Source: Parabacteroides acidifaciens (lineage in GTDB: Bacteria; Bacteroidota; Bacteroidia; Bacteroidales; Tannerellaceae). From it: a stretch of DNA of 64,000 bases. Shown here one piece after another: positions 8,165-16,418 of this stretch; position 1 is the stretch's first letter; each line of letters starts with the position of its first letter. The DNA lies in NCBI RefSeq assembly GCF_003363715.1, contig NZ_QREV01000010.1:1-64000 (forward strand). Reading direction: 5' to 3'. Made by a program: the position numbers and the translations under genes. Under the pieces are notes generated by a model, which was not told the DNA's origin, did no database searches, and saw nothing but the letters and a program-made list of their open reading frames with translations.

Positions 8165-9094
8165 TTAACCGAAAATATCCACTTCATTCCGATAAGGTGC
8201 CGATGATTGCGCCCCTACACGTGTCACCGATATAGCCGAAGCCTTACAGGCAAAACGGGCAGCTTCCTTCAGGTCGCGCCATTCGGAAAGGGCTACGGTC
8301 AAGGCTCCGTTAAACACATCGCCGGCTGCCGTCGTATCGACAGCCTCCACTTTCCAAGCCGGGACAATCTCAGACTTTCCGTCACAGTAGATAAGCGCTC
8401 CTTTCGATCCGAGTGTAATGATCACGTTCTGCACTCCCATCCCGGAAAGGACACGGGCGGCTTCACAGGCGGAAGACTCGTCTGTTATCTTCACGCCGGA
8501 AATCATTTCCGCTTCCGTCTCATTCGGTGTGATCAAGTATAAACGGCGAAGCAGTTCGGCTGATAACGGATGAGCGGGAGCCGGATTCAGGATCACCTTC
8601 TTTCCCTTCTCCCAAGCCAGATCGGCGACATAACAGACTGTCTCCATCGGGATCTCCAACTGCATCAAAACCAGATCGGCCTGCTCGATGGCCTCCTCCG
8701 CCCTGGCCAAATCGGAGGGCATCAGGTTGGCATTCGCTCCGGAGGCAACGACAATACAATTTTCGGCCTTCTCGTCCACCGTGATCAGCGCCACACCGGA
8801 AGGATGCTCGGAATCTGAAAATATATAAGAAGTATTGATACCCTCCTCCTCGAAAAGCTGTTGCGACTGATGGCCGAATATATCACTTCCGGTCTTGCAG
8901 ATAAAAGTAACCGGACCACCCAGGCGTGCAATGGCAACTGCCTGGTTTGCCCCTTTCCCACCGGGATTCATGAAGAAGGTTCCGCCTAAAATCGTCTCGC
9001 CCGGCCGGGGCAGATGTGCGGCTTTTATGACCATATCGGTATTGCTGCTACCGACCACCAGTATTTGTTGCCTGATTGACTGTGTTGTATCCAT
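8165..9094 (-). CDS. rbsK: Ribokinase
   Basis: The 309-residue protein is a PfkB-family ribokinase that phosphorylates D-ribose to ribose 5-phosphate. Seen are the substrate motif NPGGKGANQAVAIARLGG near residue 43, the ATP-binding NPAPAHPL, and the catalytic DTTAAGDVFNGAL with its Asp near 255. The open frame extends upstream to 9199, but that part is not conserved and contains the -7 box, so the ATG at 9094 (MDTTQSIRQQ) is the real start. It opens a four-gene operon for ribose and nucleoside salvage and is divergent from a likely regulator. Confidence 0.93.
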   Translation of the reverse strand: MDTTQSIRQQILVVGSSNTDMVIKAAHLPRPGETILGGTFFMNPGGKGANQAVAIARLGGPVTFICKTGSDIFGHQSQQLFEEEGINTSYIFSDSEHPSGVALITVDEKAENCIVVASGANANLMPSDLARAEEAIEQADLVLMQLEIPMETVCYVADLAWEKGKKVILNPAPAHPLSAELLRRLYLITPNETEAEMISGVKITDESSACEAARVLSGMGVQNVIITLGSKGALIYCDGKSEIVPAWKVEAVDTTAAGDVFNGALTVALSEWRDLKEAARFACKASAISVTRVGAQSSAPYRNEVDIFG

Positions 9095-9138
9095 GCCTGT
9101 ATCTCGTATTAAATATAATTGTCTACAATGAAGCGTTA

Positions 9139-9146
9139 CAAATATA
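9139..9146 (-). promoter_or_regulatory. -7 box of the ribokinase operon
   Basis: On the minus strand this reads TATATTTG (TAnnTTTG), 44 bp upstream of the ribokinase ATG at 9094. No obvious -33 TTTG is present, as is common for regulated promoters. Confidence 0.55.
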
Positions 9147-9180
9147 ATCGTATATCTTTTCTCTTTTTCTGCATAATTCT

Positions 9181-9211
9181 TTTGTAAAGATAAACCCAAA
9201 TCTTACTTTTG
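9181..9211 (+). promoter_or_regulatory. Promoter of the 512-aa divergent gene
   Basis: TTTG at 9181-9184, a 19-bp spacer, then TACTTTTG at 9204-9211 give a full Bacteroidetes promoter. It starts 47 bp before the ATG at 9259 and diverges from the ribokinase promoter, so a shared operator could lie in between. Confidence 0.7.
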
Positions 9212-9258
9212 CAAAAGAAGTTTGCAAGAATAAAACTCATATACAAGCAGATAAGTTC

Positions 9259-10797
9259 ATGAAACAAGCCACAAAACTCAACCAGATCATTCTACTGATC
9301 CAATCGCTCTCCAAAGCGGAAAAACGGTATATCCGGCTCTGCTCCAATCTGCAAAACGGGGATAAGAACTATATGATCCTGTATGATCTGATATGTGAAG
9401 GCATCTCTCCCGACCAGATATTCGAGAAATTCTGCGACGAAGTAAATGAAAAAAGCTTCGAGATGGCAGCCAAACATCTCTACCAGGTATTGTTGGACAG
9501 CCTTGTGCAATTGCGTGAAAAGCAGGATATACAGACAGCCATTTTCAATTACATCACCAAAGCCGGTATCTTGTTTGAACGCGAACTATTCGACAATGCG
9601 TTTGACGAATTAGATAAGGCCCGGAAGCTGGCTGTCACGTATGAAAACGACCCGCTGCTTCTATTGATCCGCCGTACGGAGCTGAAATATATGAGTGCAC
9701 TCGGCTTTGAAGGTATCAGCGAGAAAGAGTTGGTAAATAAACAGATGCAGATTAACGACGTGATGAAATACGCCCGCAACACCAACCTCCACCTGCAATT
9801 ATATGACATTCTGAAACACCGCATCACTTACAAAGGATATGCCCGTTCCGACAAGCAGAAAGAAGACCTGAACGATCTTGTTTTAAGTGAACTAAACCTG
9901 GTTGCCAACCATTCCTACCAGGGATTCGAGGCTCGTAAGCTTCACTTGCTGTTCCAGGCAACCTATTACCTGAACACGGGAAACTACAAATCCGCCATCC
10001 GCTTCTATCAGGAATTGATCACCCTGTTTGAAGCCAACCGCCATCTGATTCTCAACCCGCCGATCTACTATCTCAGCGCCATCGAAGGGGTACTGGATAG
10101 CCTGCACGTCGCCGGATTATATCAGGAAATGCCTTTCTTCCTGTCCAAACTCGAAGAAATCAGCACAGGCGACTATCCGTCGGAATTTCTGATAGAAGTG
10201 CAAGCCCGCCTCTATTTGTATAGACTTTCAAGCTTGCTCAATACAGGACAATTCGAAGCGGCTTCAGATCTCACAGAAGAGAACAACGAACTTGTATCAA
10301 AAAAAGCCACGACAGCGGGACCGGAAACACAATTGCGGCTGGCCCTTTATTCCGCCATCCTCCATCTTTGCCTGGGAGAACCGGCAAAAGCCCGTAAGAG
10401 CATGAAAAAGATATTCGGCTCCGGCAAATCATTCCACACATTGCCCTCTTATAAAACAGCCCGTCTTGTCAATCTGCTGATACAGGCGGAATCGGGCAAT
10501 TATGACTTTTTTGCAAACGAAATCAACTCCATCAAACGCAATATCCGCTACGAGAAACAAACATACAGAACCGAAAAACTCCTGTTCCGTTTCCTGATGG
10601 CCCATCCGTTGCCCGTCTATAAAAAAGACAGGGAAAAACTTTGGCAGCAATACCGGAAAGAGATCACACTAATCCGACAAGACAAATATGAAAAACAACT
10701 CCTTAAAACATTCGATTTTACAGCCTGGGTCGAAAGCCGATTAACCGGCACACCTCTCCGGGAGATACTGACCGGCACAAAAAAAGGGGCCGTGTAA
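9259..10797 (+). CDS. Helical-repeat protein, candidate ribose-locus regulator
   Basis: The 512-residue protein has no signal peptide or membrane helix. The first 90 residues (LIQSLSKAEKRYIRLCSNLQ, then helices) could be a small winged-helix-like domain. Residues 100-500 are a run of amphipathic helices with TPR-like spacing (ALYSAILHLCLGEPAKARKS, FYQELITLFEANRHL). It is divergent from the ribokinase operon with its own promoter. In Bacteroides ribose-utilisation loci a dedicated regulator gene lies beside the catabolic genes, and this is a plausible equivalent, but I cannot confirm homology. No DNA-binding motif is certain. Confidence 0.65.
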   Translation: MKQATKLNQIILLIQSLSKAEKRYIRLCSNLQNGDKNYMILYDLICEGISPDQIFEKFCDEVNEKSFEMAAKHLYQVLLDSLVQLREKQDIQTAIFNYITKAGILFERELFDNAFDELDKARKLAVTYENDPLLLLIRRTELKYMSALGFEGISEKELVNKQMQINDVMKYARNTNLHLQLYDILKHRITYKGYARSDKQKEDLNDLVLSELNLVANHSYQGFEARKLHLLFQATYYLNTGNYKSAIRFYQELITLFEANRHLILNPPIYYLSAIEGVLDSLHVAGLYQEMPFFLSKLEEISTGDYPSEFLIEVQARLYLYRLSSLLNTGQFEAASDLTEENNELVSKKATTAGPETQLRLALYSAILHLCLGEPAKARKSMKKIFGSGKSFHTLPSYKTARLVNLLIQAESGNYDFFANEINSIKRNIRYEKQTYRTEKLLFRFLMAHPLPVYKKDREKLWQQYRKEITLIRQDKYEKQLLKTFDFTAWVESRLTGTPLREILTGTKKGAV

Positions 10798-10804
10798 GCC
10801 CCTT
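10779..10804 (-). terminator. Rho-independent terminator of the FucP-type transporter
   Basis: On the minus strand, AAGGGGC, a 7-nt loop, and GCCCCTT are followed by a run of T residues. The stem overlaps the last codons and stop of the convergent plus-strand gene at 10797. Confidence 0.75.
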
Positions 10805-10825
10805 CATCTATTTATTATTATCAGG

Positions 10826-12037
10826 TCAAACCCGAATCTTATGCCCGCTCAACGCGTAATAGAAAATCATCAGATAAGCCGGGAAGCAGATCCAGTAAGC
10901 CTGTTGCAAGTCGCCGAACACATCAGCCAACCAACCGAACAGTAACGGGAAGATAGCGCCACCCACGATAGCCATCACCAACAGCGAAGAACCCGTCTTG
11001 GTGAACTTGCCCAGGTCTTTCATGGCAAGCGGCCACAAAGCCGGCCACATCAACGAATTGGCAAGACCCAACAGGGCGACGAACCAGATGGAAACATGAA
11101 CCGGAAGGAATACGACCAGCAAAGAACTTATCACACCTATTATAGCACAGATAAACATAGCCTTTTCCTGTGAGAGATATTTCGGAATAAAGAATACGCC
11201 GACCAGATAACCGGCCACCATACCGATCACCGTATAAGAAGTATATATCTGCGGGTCGGCCAGACCTATCGATTTGGCATAGTCCACGATACTTGCCATT
11301 GCCAACGTCTCAACGCCCACATAACACAGCAAAGACACCAGACCTAACAGCAGGTGCGGGAACTGCCAGATACTTGTCTTTGTGGAGGCATAGGAAGAAG
11401 AAGCTTCCTCATCACTCTCGTCCTCCCCTTCCGCTTTCACTTCGGGCAGCGGGACAAAAGCAACCAAAACGCCCAACAAGACAAAAATACCGGAGATAAA
11501 GTAGAACGGCAACTTAATGTCATCCAACTGCACATCGCCCAGATTCAGGAATACGCCCAGGAAAATAGGGGCGATCGCCCAAGCCGCCTTATTGGCAATC
11601 CCCATCATGCTCATACGGGTAGCAGCGCTTTCCAGCGGTCCGAGAATTGTAATATAGGGATTTACAGCCGCCTGCAACATCGTATTACCGATACCGCTTA
11701 CGAACGAAGCCAACAGGAACATGGCAAAACTCTGGTTCTCAGCAGACGGGATAAACAGATACAGGCCGACAGCAAAAAACAGAAACGAAAGAATCATCGT
11801 CTTCTTATACCCGATCGCCTTGATAATAAGCCCGCAGGGATAACCGAAGATAACAAATGTAGAGAAAGTAGCGGCCAGAACCAGATAGGATTCAGCGGTA
11901 GTCAAATCCAATGCCGTACGCAGGAACGGAATAATCAATCCGTTAATACCTAAAGCGAAGCCGATCATAAAGAACAGTACGCCAATTACAACCAAAGGGA
12001 ATAAATACCCTTTTGAAGCAGAGTTTGTGTTTTTCAT
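10826..12037 (-). CDS. FucP/GluP-type sugar:proton symporter (MFS)
   Basis: The 403-residue protein has about twelve membrane helices and the FucP-branch signatures GNTMLQAAVNPYITILGP near residue 117 and RMSMMGIANKAAWAIAPIFLG. This family imports L-fucose, glucose, galactose or related sugars with protons. A charged loop around 205-220 (EGEDESDEEASSS) separates the two six-helix halves. It has its own -7 box and terminator. Placement next to the ribose/nucleoside genes makes ribose or a released hexose plausible, so the substrate is open. Confidence 0.88.
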   Translation of the reverse strand: MKNTNSASKGYLFPLVVIGVLFFMIGFALGINGLIIPFLRTALDLTTAESYLVLAATFSTFVIFGYPCGLIIKAIGYKKTMILSFLFFAVGLYLFIPSAENQSFAMFLLASFVSGIGNTMLQAAVNPYITILGPLESAATRMSMMGIANKAAWAIAPIFLGVFLNLGDVQLDDIKLPFYFISGIFVLLGVLVAFVPLPEVKAEGEDESDEEASSSYASTKTSIWQFPHLLLGLVSLLCYVGVETLAMASIVDYAKSIGLADPQIYTSYTVIGMVAGYLVGVFFIPKYLSQEKAMFICAIIGVISSLLVVFLPVHVSIWFVALLGLANSLMWPALWPLAMKDLGKFTKTGSSLLVMAIVGGAIFPLLFGWLADVFGDLQQAYWICFPAYLMIFYYALSGHKIRV

Positions 12038-12072
12038 GTTTATTTGTTTTTACGTTTATAAATTATTCTCCG

Positions 12073-12080
12073 CAAATGTA
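12073..12080 (-). promoter_or_regulatory. -7 box of the FucP-type transporter
   Basis: Minus-strand TACATTTG (TAnnTTTG), 36 bp upstream of the start at 12037. No -33 TTTG was seen. Confidence 0.5.
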
Positions 12081-12191
12081 CTGATATTTTTGGATTCTAT
12101 CGTCATATATTTTATAATCCGGCATTGAAACCTTTTTCTTCTTATAAAACTAAAAAATACACTTATCTAAACAACATTTCCACCTTTTCCC

Positions 12192-12199
12192 TATATTTG
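12192..12199 (+). promoter_or_regulatory. -7 box of the MATE pump
   Basis: TATATTTG, a TAnnTTTG match, lies 27 bp before the ATG at 12227 and inside the longer open frame that begins at 12125. It therefore helps fix the downstream start. Confidence 0.6.
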
Positions 12200-12226
12200 C
12201 ACCCAAATTGTTTAGGGATCAAATTT

Positions 12227-13579
12227 ATGGCAACTACTACTAAAGAAATGACGGCGGGAGCTCCCCTTCCGCTTATTCTCAATTTTACCTTCCCACTGTT
12301 GCTTGGAAATATATTGCAACAAACCTATTCGCTTGTCGATGCCGCTATCGTTGGAAAATTCTTAGGGATTAACGACTTGGCTGCAATCGGGGCAAGTACG
12401 TCGGTCGTGTTCCTGATACTGGGATTCTGTAACGGGTGTTGTTGCGGGTTCGGGATTCCGGTTGCACAGAAGTTCGGGGCGAGGGATTACAAGACAATGA
12501 GGCGTTATGTGGCGGTCAGCCTGCAACTGGCAACCCTGATGTCTGTCGTTATTGCTATTCTGACAAGTATCTACTGTGCAGACATTCTGCGTAATATGCG
12601 GACGCCGGATACTATTTTCCGCGGAGCCTATCTTTACCTGTTGGTGACGTTTATCGGAGTACCCTGTACGTTCTTCTACAACCTGCTATCGAGTATCATA
12701 CGTGCACTTGGAGACAGCAAAACGCCATTCTGGTTCCTTCTTTTCTCGACCGTATTGAATATCGTGCTCGACCTCTTCTGTATCCTCGTACTGGGATGGG
12801 GCGTGTTGGGTGCGGGAATTGCAACCGTTGTGTCACAAGGCGTATCGGCCTTGCTATGTTACTTCTATATGTACCGGCATTTCCCGATTCTAAGAGGGAC
12901 TCCCGAAGATCGGAAATTCCGCCTGCCATTGGCAAAGAACTTACTGTATATAGGCGTCCCGATGGGGCTCCAATTCTCGATTACGGCTATCGGCAGTATC
13001 ATGTTGCAAAGTGCCAACAACGCACTGGGAACCGCCTGTGTAGCCGCCTTTACCGCCGCCATGCGAATCAAGATGTTCTTTATCTGTCCTTTTGAAAGCC
13101 TGGGTATCGCGATGGCGACCTATGCGGGACAAAACTACGGGGCGGGTAAGCCGGAACGTATCTGGCAGGGCATCAAAGCCAGCTCCCTGATGATGATGCT
13201 CTATGCCGTGGTTACTTTCATCATATTAATGTGGGCTTCCGACAAGATTTCCCTGCTGTTCGTAGATGCTTCGGAGACGGAAATACTGGAAAACACGGTC
13301 TTGTTCCTCCATGCCTCCTGCTATTTTTTCCCGATTTTAGGATTGCTTTGTATCCTGCGCTACACCATACAAGGAGCGGGCTACACCAATCTCGCCATGC
13401 TTTCCGGCGTGTCCGAGATGATAGCTCGCGGACTGGTCAGTGTCTTTGCCGTACCGGTATTCGGGTTCCTTGCCGTCTGCTTCGGTGACCCGACAGCTTG
13501 GGTCGCTGCCGACCTGTTTCTGGTTCCAGCGTTCATCTATGTCTACCGCAGGTTGAAAAAGACGGTACGGAGCGCCTGA
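12227..13579 (+). CDS. MATE-family efflux transporter
   Basis: The 450-residue protein has twelve predicted membrane helices in two halves typical of MATE pumps, which exchange sodium or protons for drugs or metabolites. The N-terminal half holds NFTFPLLLGNILQQTYSLVD and AAIVGKFLGINDLAAIGAS, and the second half IGVPMGLQFSITAIGSIMLQ and FTAAMRIKMFFICPFESLG. The frame is open from 12125, but the -7 box at 12192 and loss of family resemblance place the start at the ATG 12227. It converges on the FKBP gene with stop codons touching at the palindrome TGATCA. Confidence 0.9.
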   Translation: MATTTKEMTAGAPLPLILNFTFPLLLGNILQQTYSLVDAAIVGKFLGINDLAAIGASTSVVFLILGFCNGCCCGFGIPVAQKFGARDYKTMRRYVAVSLQLATLMSVVIAILTSIYCADILRNMRTPDTIFRGAYLYLLVTFIGVPCTFFYNLLSSIIRALGDSKTPFWFLLFSTVLNIVLDLFCILVLGWGVLGAGIATVVSQGVSALLCYFYMYRHFPILRGTPEDRKFRLPLAKNLLYIGVPMGLQFSITAIGSIMLQSANNALGTACVAAFTAAMRIKMFFICPFESLGIAMATYAGQNYGAGKPERIWQGIKASSLMMMLYAVVTFIILMWASDKISLLFVDASETEILENTVLFLHASCYFFPILGLLCILRYTIQGAGYTNLAMLSGVSEMIARGLVSVFAVPVFGFLAVCFGDPTAWVAADLFLVPAFIYVYRRLKKTVRSA

Positions 13580-13981
13580 TCAGGCAATGCCCAGTAGCTC
13601 AACTTCAAAGACCAGCGTAGAGAAACCGGGGATCGGACCGGATGCACGTGTGCCGTATCCAAGCGTATAAGGAATATAGATCATCCAACGGTCCCCTACA
13701 TGCATGTGCCGAAGGGCTTCCTGCCAGCCTTCGATCACCTGGTTCAGCCGGAAAGCCTCCGGATATCCTCGTTTCCAGGAGTTGTCGAACTCACGTCCGT
13801 TAATCAACGTGCCGCGATAATGGACGGAAACTACATCACTCAACCCCGGCGAAACCATACCGGAACCTTTCTCTATTTCTTTATATAACACGCCGCAAGG
13901 AAGTTTCATAACTCCCGCCTGTCCGGCCATCTCATCCATAAACAGCAAATTCTGTTCCTTATATTCTTCTTTCTTTCCCAT
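13580..13981 (-). CDS. FKBP-type peptidyl-prolyl isomerase
   Basis: The 133-residue protein has a complete FKBP domain: VSVHYRGTLINGREFDNSW, FRLNQVIEGWQEALRHMHVG, IPYTLGYGTRASGPIPGFST and a final LVFEVELLGI. Bacteria use such proteins to speed proline isomerisation during folding. The open frame runs to 14044, but the extra 21 residues are not family-like; the ATG at 13981 (MGKKEEYKEQ) is chosen. No signal peptide is seen with this start, so a cytosolic location is likely. It is a single gene. Confidence 0.9.
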   Translation of the reverse strand: MGKKEEYKEQNLLFMDEMAGQAGVMKLPCGVLYKEIEKGSGMVSPGLSDVVSVHYRGTLINGREFDNSWKRGYPEAFRLNQVIEGWQEALRHMHVGDRWMIYIPYTLGYGTRASGPIPGFSTLVFEVELLGIA

Positions 13982-14107
13982 TCGAATTTCATTTAATTCA
14001 TGGGCAAAGATACATAAGTATTCGGAATGAACTGCGCACCGCATTTTATCTATAGTCTGCTGAAACGAAATGGTTCATAAATTGGCATATTTGAAACAAA
14101 CAGACCT

Positions 14108-14311
14108 CGTAGGGGCGGTTCGCGAACCGCCCAAAGCCCTATAAGGGCGATACATTGTGACACTGGATGTTACCGGTGCCGCCCTTACAGGGCTAAGAGG
14201 GGGAGGGAGACATTTTCCTTAACCCAAGGCTCACGCCTTGGGCTGAGATCTGCCGGGCTTACAGCCCTAAGACAACGTCGCTATTTGGGCGGTTCGCGAA
14301 CCGCCCCTACG
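14108..14311. repeat. GC-rich compound palindromic element
   Basis: Perfect 28-bp inverted repeats at 14108-14135 and 14284-14311 flank 148 bp. The central 20 bp of each end (GGGCGGTTCGCGAACCGCCC) is itself a perfect palindrome. Inside lie further short inverted repeats such as CCCAAGGC/GCCTTGGG and several GCCC-TTA-GGGC type motifs. No open reading frame is present. The structure resembles a REP/BIME or MITE-type non-coding mobile element. It sits between the FKBP gene and the RND operon and differs sharply in base composition from its surroundings. Confidence 0.7.
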
Positions 14312-14735
14312 GGGCCGTTATCCACATCCTGTTAAATCATCATTTACAGGCTCATTATTTCTTAAATGCGATCCCTTATAACTTTCAACTATCCCGGGGG
14401 GCTTATTGTATAAAACGTATTTTTCAGGCCCGAAAGACATCCGAAACAAAACAAATGTTAATGGCTTTTTTTGACCTCAAAAAGGAACTTTTTCACCTTT
14501 TTAGAGCGTTTCCAGCATTTACGACCGTCCTAATTGGAAAGATGACCGTTTTAAGGGCAAAAAAGCACCTAAATTTCCTTGGGATATTTGGAACCGCCGT
14601 CCGTTTTATTTTCAAATATTCGATTCTCCGGGAGTTAAGGTTTATCACTTTGTCGGCATTTATGCCTTCCGGTAATCAAAAAGAATGCATTTCAGAACGG
14701 GCTGCGCACCTCACCCCACCAGGAGGGGATAAACC
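14312..14735. other. Intergenic stretch without supported gene
   Basis: Nothing convincing was found here. The 94-codon frame at 14455-14739 has no family resemblance and low-complexity hydrophobic composition. The region contains poly-T/poly-A tracts and ends in a small C-rich/G-rich inverted repeat (CCCC then GGGG) near 14712-14728 just before a short ORF. Confidence 0.4.
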
Positions 14736-14852
14736 ATGAAAAGAGTCAAACCAAAATCGATCAAGATTTCGGACGAAATAGAAAAACAGTCAAAACAGGG
14801 GGTTATTGTAATTCATCTGGTTTGCAGGAGGTCCATTATTTGCCAGTATTAA
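14736..14852 (+). CDS. Possible 38-aa leader or decayed ORF upstream of RND operon
   Basis: An ATG 8 bp after AGGAGGGG, an unusually strong Shine-Dalgarno for Bacteroidetes, opens MKRVKPKSIKISDEIEKQSK and 18 more codons to TAA. The basic N-terminus and strong ribosome-binding site are suggestive, and the ORF lies 112 bp upstream of the efflux operon, so it may be a leader peptide or the stub of a lost gene. No homology is recognised. Confidence 0.25.
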   Translation: MKRVKPKSIKISDEIEKQSKQGVIVIHLVCRRSIICQY

Positions 14853-14964
14853 AACAACCCGACAAGGAAGGAAGGGAGGCTAAAATAAACAGAAAGAAAT
14901 AAAAAGAGACAAACAATTCTACCATAAGTCTGTTCTTTAATGGCTAAATCTAAACAAAAAAGTT

Positions 14965-16368
14965 ATGCACATACGTACATGGTGTTATGCTATGCTCTCC
15001 CTGATTTTGCCTATGACGGTACAGGCACAAGGGGAACACAAATACCTGGATCACGCATTGCCGGAGGCGTGGCAGGAAGACGACAGTAATTTCCAACAGA
15101 CATTACCGGTAGACGACCAGTGGTGGAAGAACTTCAACGACCCCGTACTGGATTCGCTGATCGAAGTGGCCGTCCGGCAAAACTACTCCGTACTGATGGC
15201 GGCAGACCGCATTGCAATGGCTAAGGCGAACCTGCGCATCCAACAAGGCAGCTACTCGCCCACCCTCGGGTTTTCGGCAGGCTGGACCCGCCAGCAAACC
15301 AGCGGTAACACCGGCAGCCTGCCGCGAACAACAACCCAATACAGCGATGCCACCCTCTCGATGAACTGGGAGATCGACGTATTCGGCAGTATCCGTAACC
15401 GTGTAAAGGCACAGAAGGAAAACTTCGCCGCCTCGAAAGAGGACTATAATGCCGTGATGGTGTCCCTCTGTGCACAGGTAGCCTCCGCCTACATCAACCT
15501 GCGGGAACTGCAACAGGAAGTGGAGGTTGTGAAAAAGAACTGCCAATCACAACTTGCCGTCGTCAAGATCACGGAAAAACGGTATGAGACAGGGCTTGTC
15601 TCCAAGCTCGACGTAGCACAGGCCCTATCCGTCTACTACGACACGAAAGCCTCCCTTCCGATGCTGGAAGCCGGGATTATCCAATACACAAACGCATTAG
15701 GCGTATTGATGGGACTCTACCCTCAGGATGCCCGTAAGATCATGGAGACACAGAAACCGTTGCCGGAGTATGTCGAGATGGTCGGTATCGGCATTCCGGC
15801 CAACCTGCTGCTCCGCCGTCCGGATATCCGGTCAGCCGAACGGCTGGTGAATGCACAGGCTGCCTCCCTCGGAGCATCCAAATCCGATTGGTGGCCAAAG
15901 GTATTTGTAAACGGTTCGGTAGGGTTCGCATCGCACGATTTGGATAAACTGGCGAACCACAATAGCCTCACGTACGAGATCGCCCCGTCCATCTCCTGGA
16001 GCTTCTTCCAAGGAGGTAAACTGGCACAGGCCACACGGCTTGCCAAAGCCCAACTCGACGAGTCGATCCGACAGTTCAACCAGGATGTGCTGACAGCCGT
16101 CCAGGAAGTGGACAATGCGATGAACGCCTACAAAAACTCGATCCGGCAGATCGTTGCCCTCCGGGAAGTGGTCAACCAGGGAAAGCAAACCCTGGAACTC
16201 TCCCTCGACCTCTATAAACAGGGGTTGACTCCTTTCCAGAACGTGCTGGACGCCCAACGCTCCCTCCTTTCCTACGAGAACGAGTTGACACAGGCGAAAG
16301 GATCTTCCCTTCTTAGCCTGATACAGCTTTATCAGGCGTTAGGGGGAGGTTGGGGAATTGAAGAATAG
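14965..16368 (+). CDS. TolC/OprM-type outer-membrane efflux channel
   Basis: The 467-residue protein begins with a signal peptide (MLSLILPMTVQAQ) without a lipidation cysteine and has the NodT/OprM duplicated architecture: WWKNFNDPVLDSLIEVAVRQ near the N-terminus, long coiled-coil helices, IPANLLLRRPDIRSAERLV near residue 275 and a matching helix repeat at the C-terminus. It forms the exit duct of a tripartite pump. It is the first gene of the efflux operon, followed after 50 bp by the adaptor. The intergenic gap contains a 7-bp tandem repeat. Confidence 0.92.
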   Translation: MHIRTWCYAMLSLILPMTVQAQGEHKYLDHALPEAWQEDDSNFQQTLPVDDQWWKNFNDPVLDSLIEVAVRQNYSVLMAADRIAMAKANLRIQQGSYSPTLGFSAGWTRQQTSGNTGSLPRTTTQYSDATLSMNWEIDVFGSIRNRVKAQKENFAASKEDYNAVMVSLCAQVASAYINLRELQQEVEVVKKNCQSQLAVVKITEKRYETGLVSKLDVAQALSVYYDTKASLPMLEAGIIQYTNALGVLMGLYPQDARKIMETQKPLPEYVEMVGIGIPANLLLRRPDIRSAERLVNAQAASLGASKSDWWPKVFVNGSVGFASHDLDKLANHNSLTYEIAPSISWSFFQGGKLAQATRLAKAQLDESIRQFNQDVLTAVQEVDNAMNAYKNSIRQIVALREVVNQGKQTLELSLDLYKQGLTPFQNVLDAQRSLLSYENELTQAKGSSLLSLIQLYQALGGGWGIEE

Positions 16369-16402
16369 TTGAAAGTTGAGAGTTGAAAGTTGAAAGTTAA
16401 GA
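16368..16402. repeat. Heptanucleotide tandem repeat (GTTGAAA)
   Basis: Five 7-bp units in register (GTTGAAA, GTTGAGA, GTTGAAA, GTTGAAA, GTTAAGA) fill most of the gap between the efflux channel and adaptor genes. Related heptad arrays occur at 25611-25652, 60984-61018 and 63598-63674. Confidence 0.75.
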
Positions 16403-16418
16403 ATTAAAAAATAAGAAG

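Noticed and set aside
9095-9199. Extended ribokinase start at 9199
   Set aside because: The segment contains the operon's -7 box and is not ribokinase-like; the family fold starts shortly after 9094.
14455-14739. 94-codon plus-strand ORF before the RND operon
   Set aside because: No recognisable domain, low-complexity hydrophobic residues, and no promoter or ribosome-binding site support.
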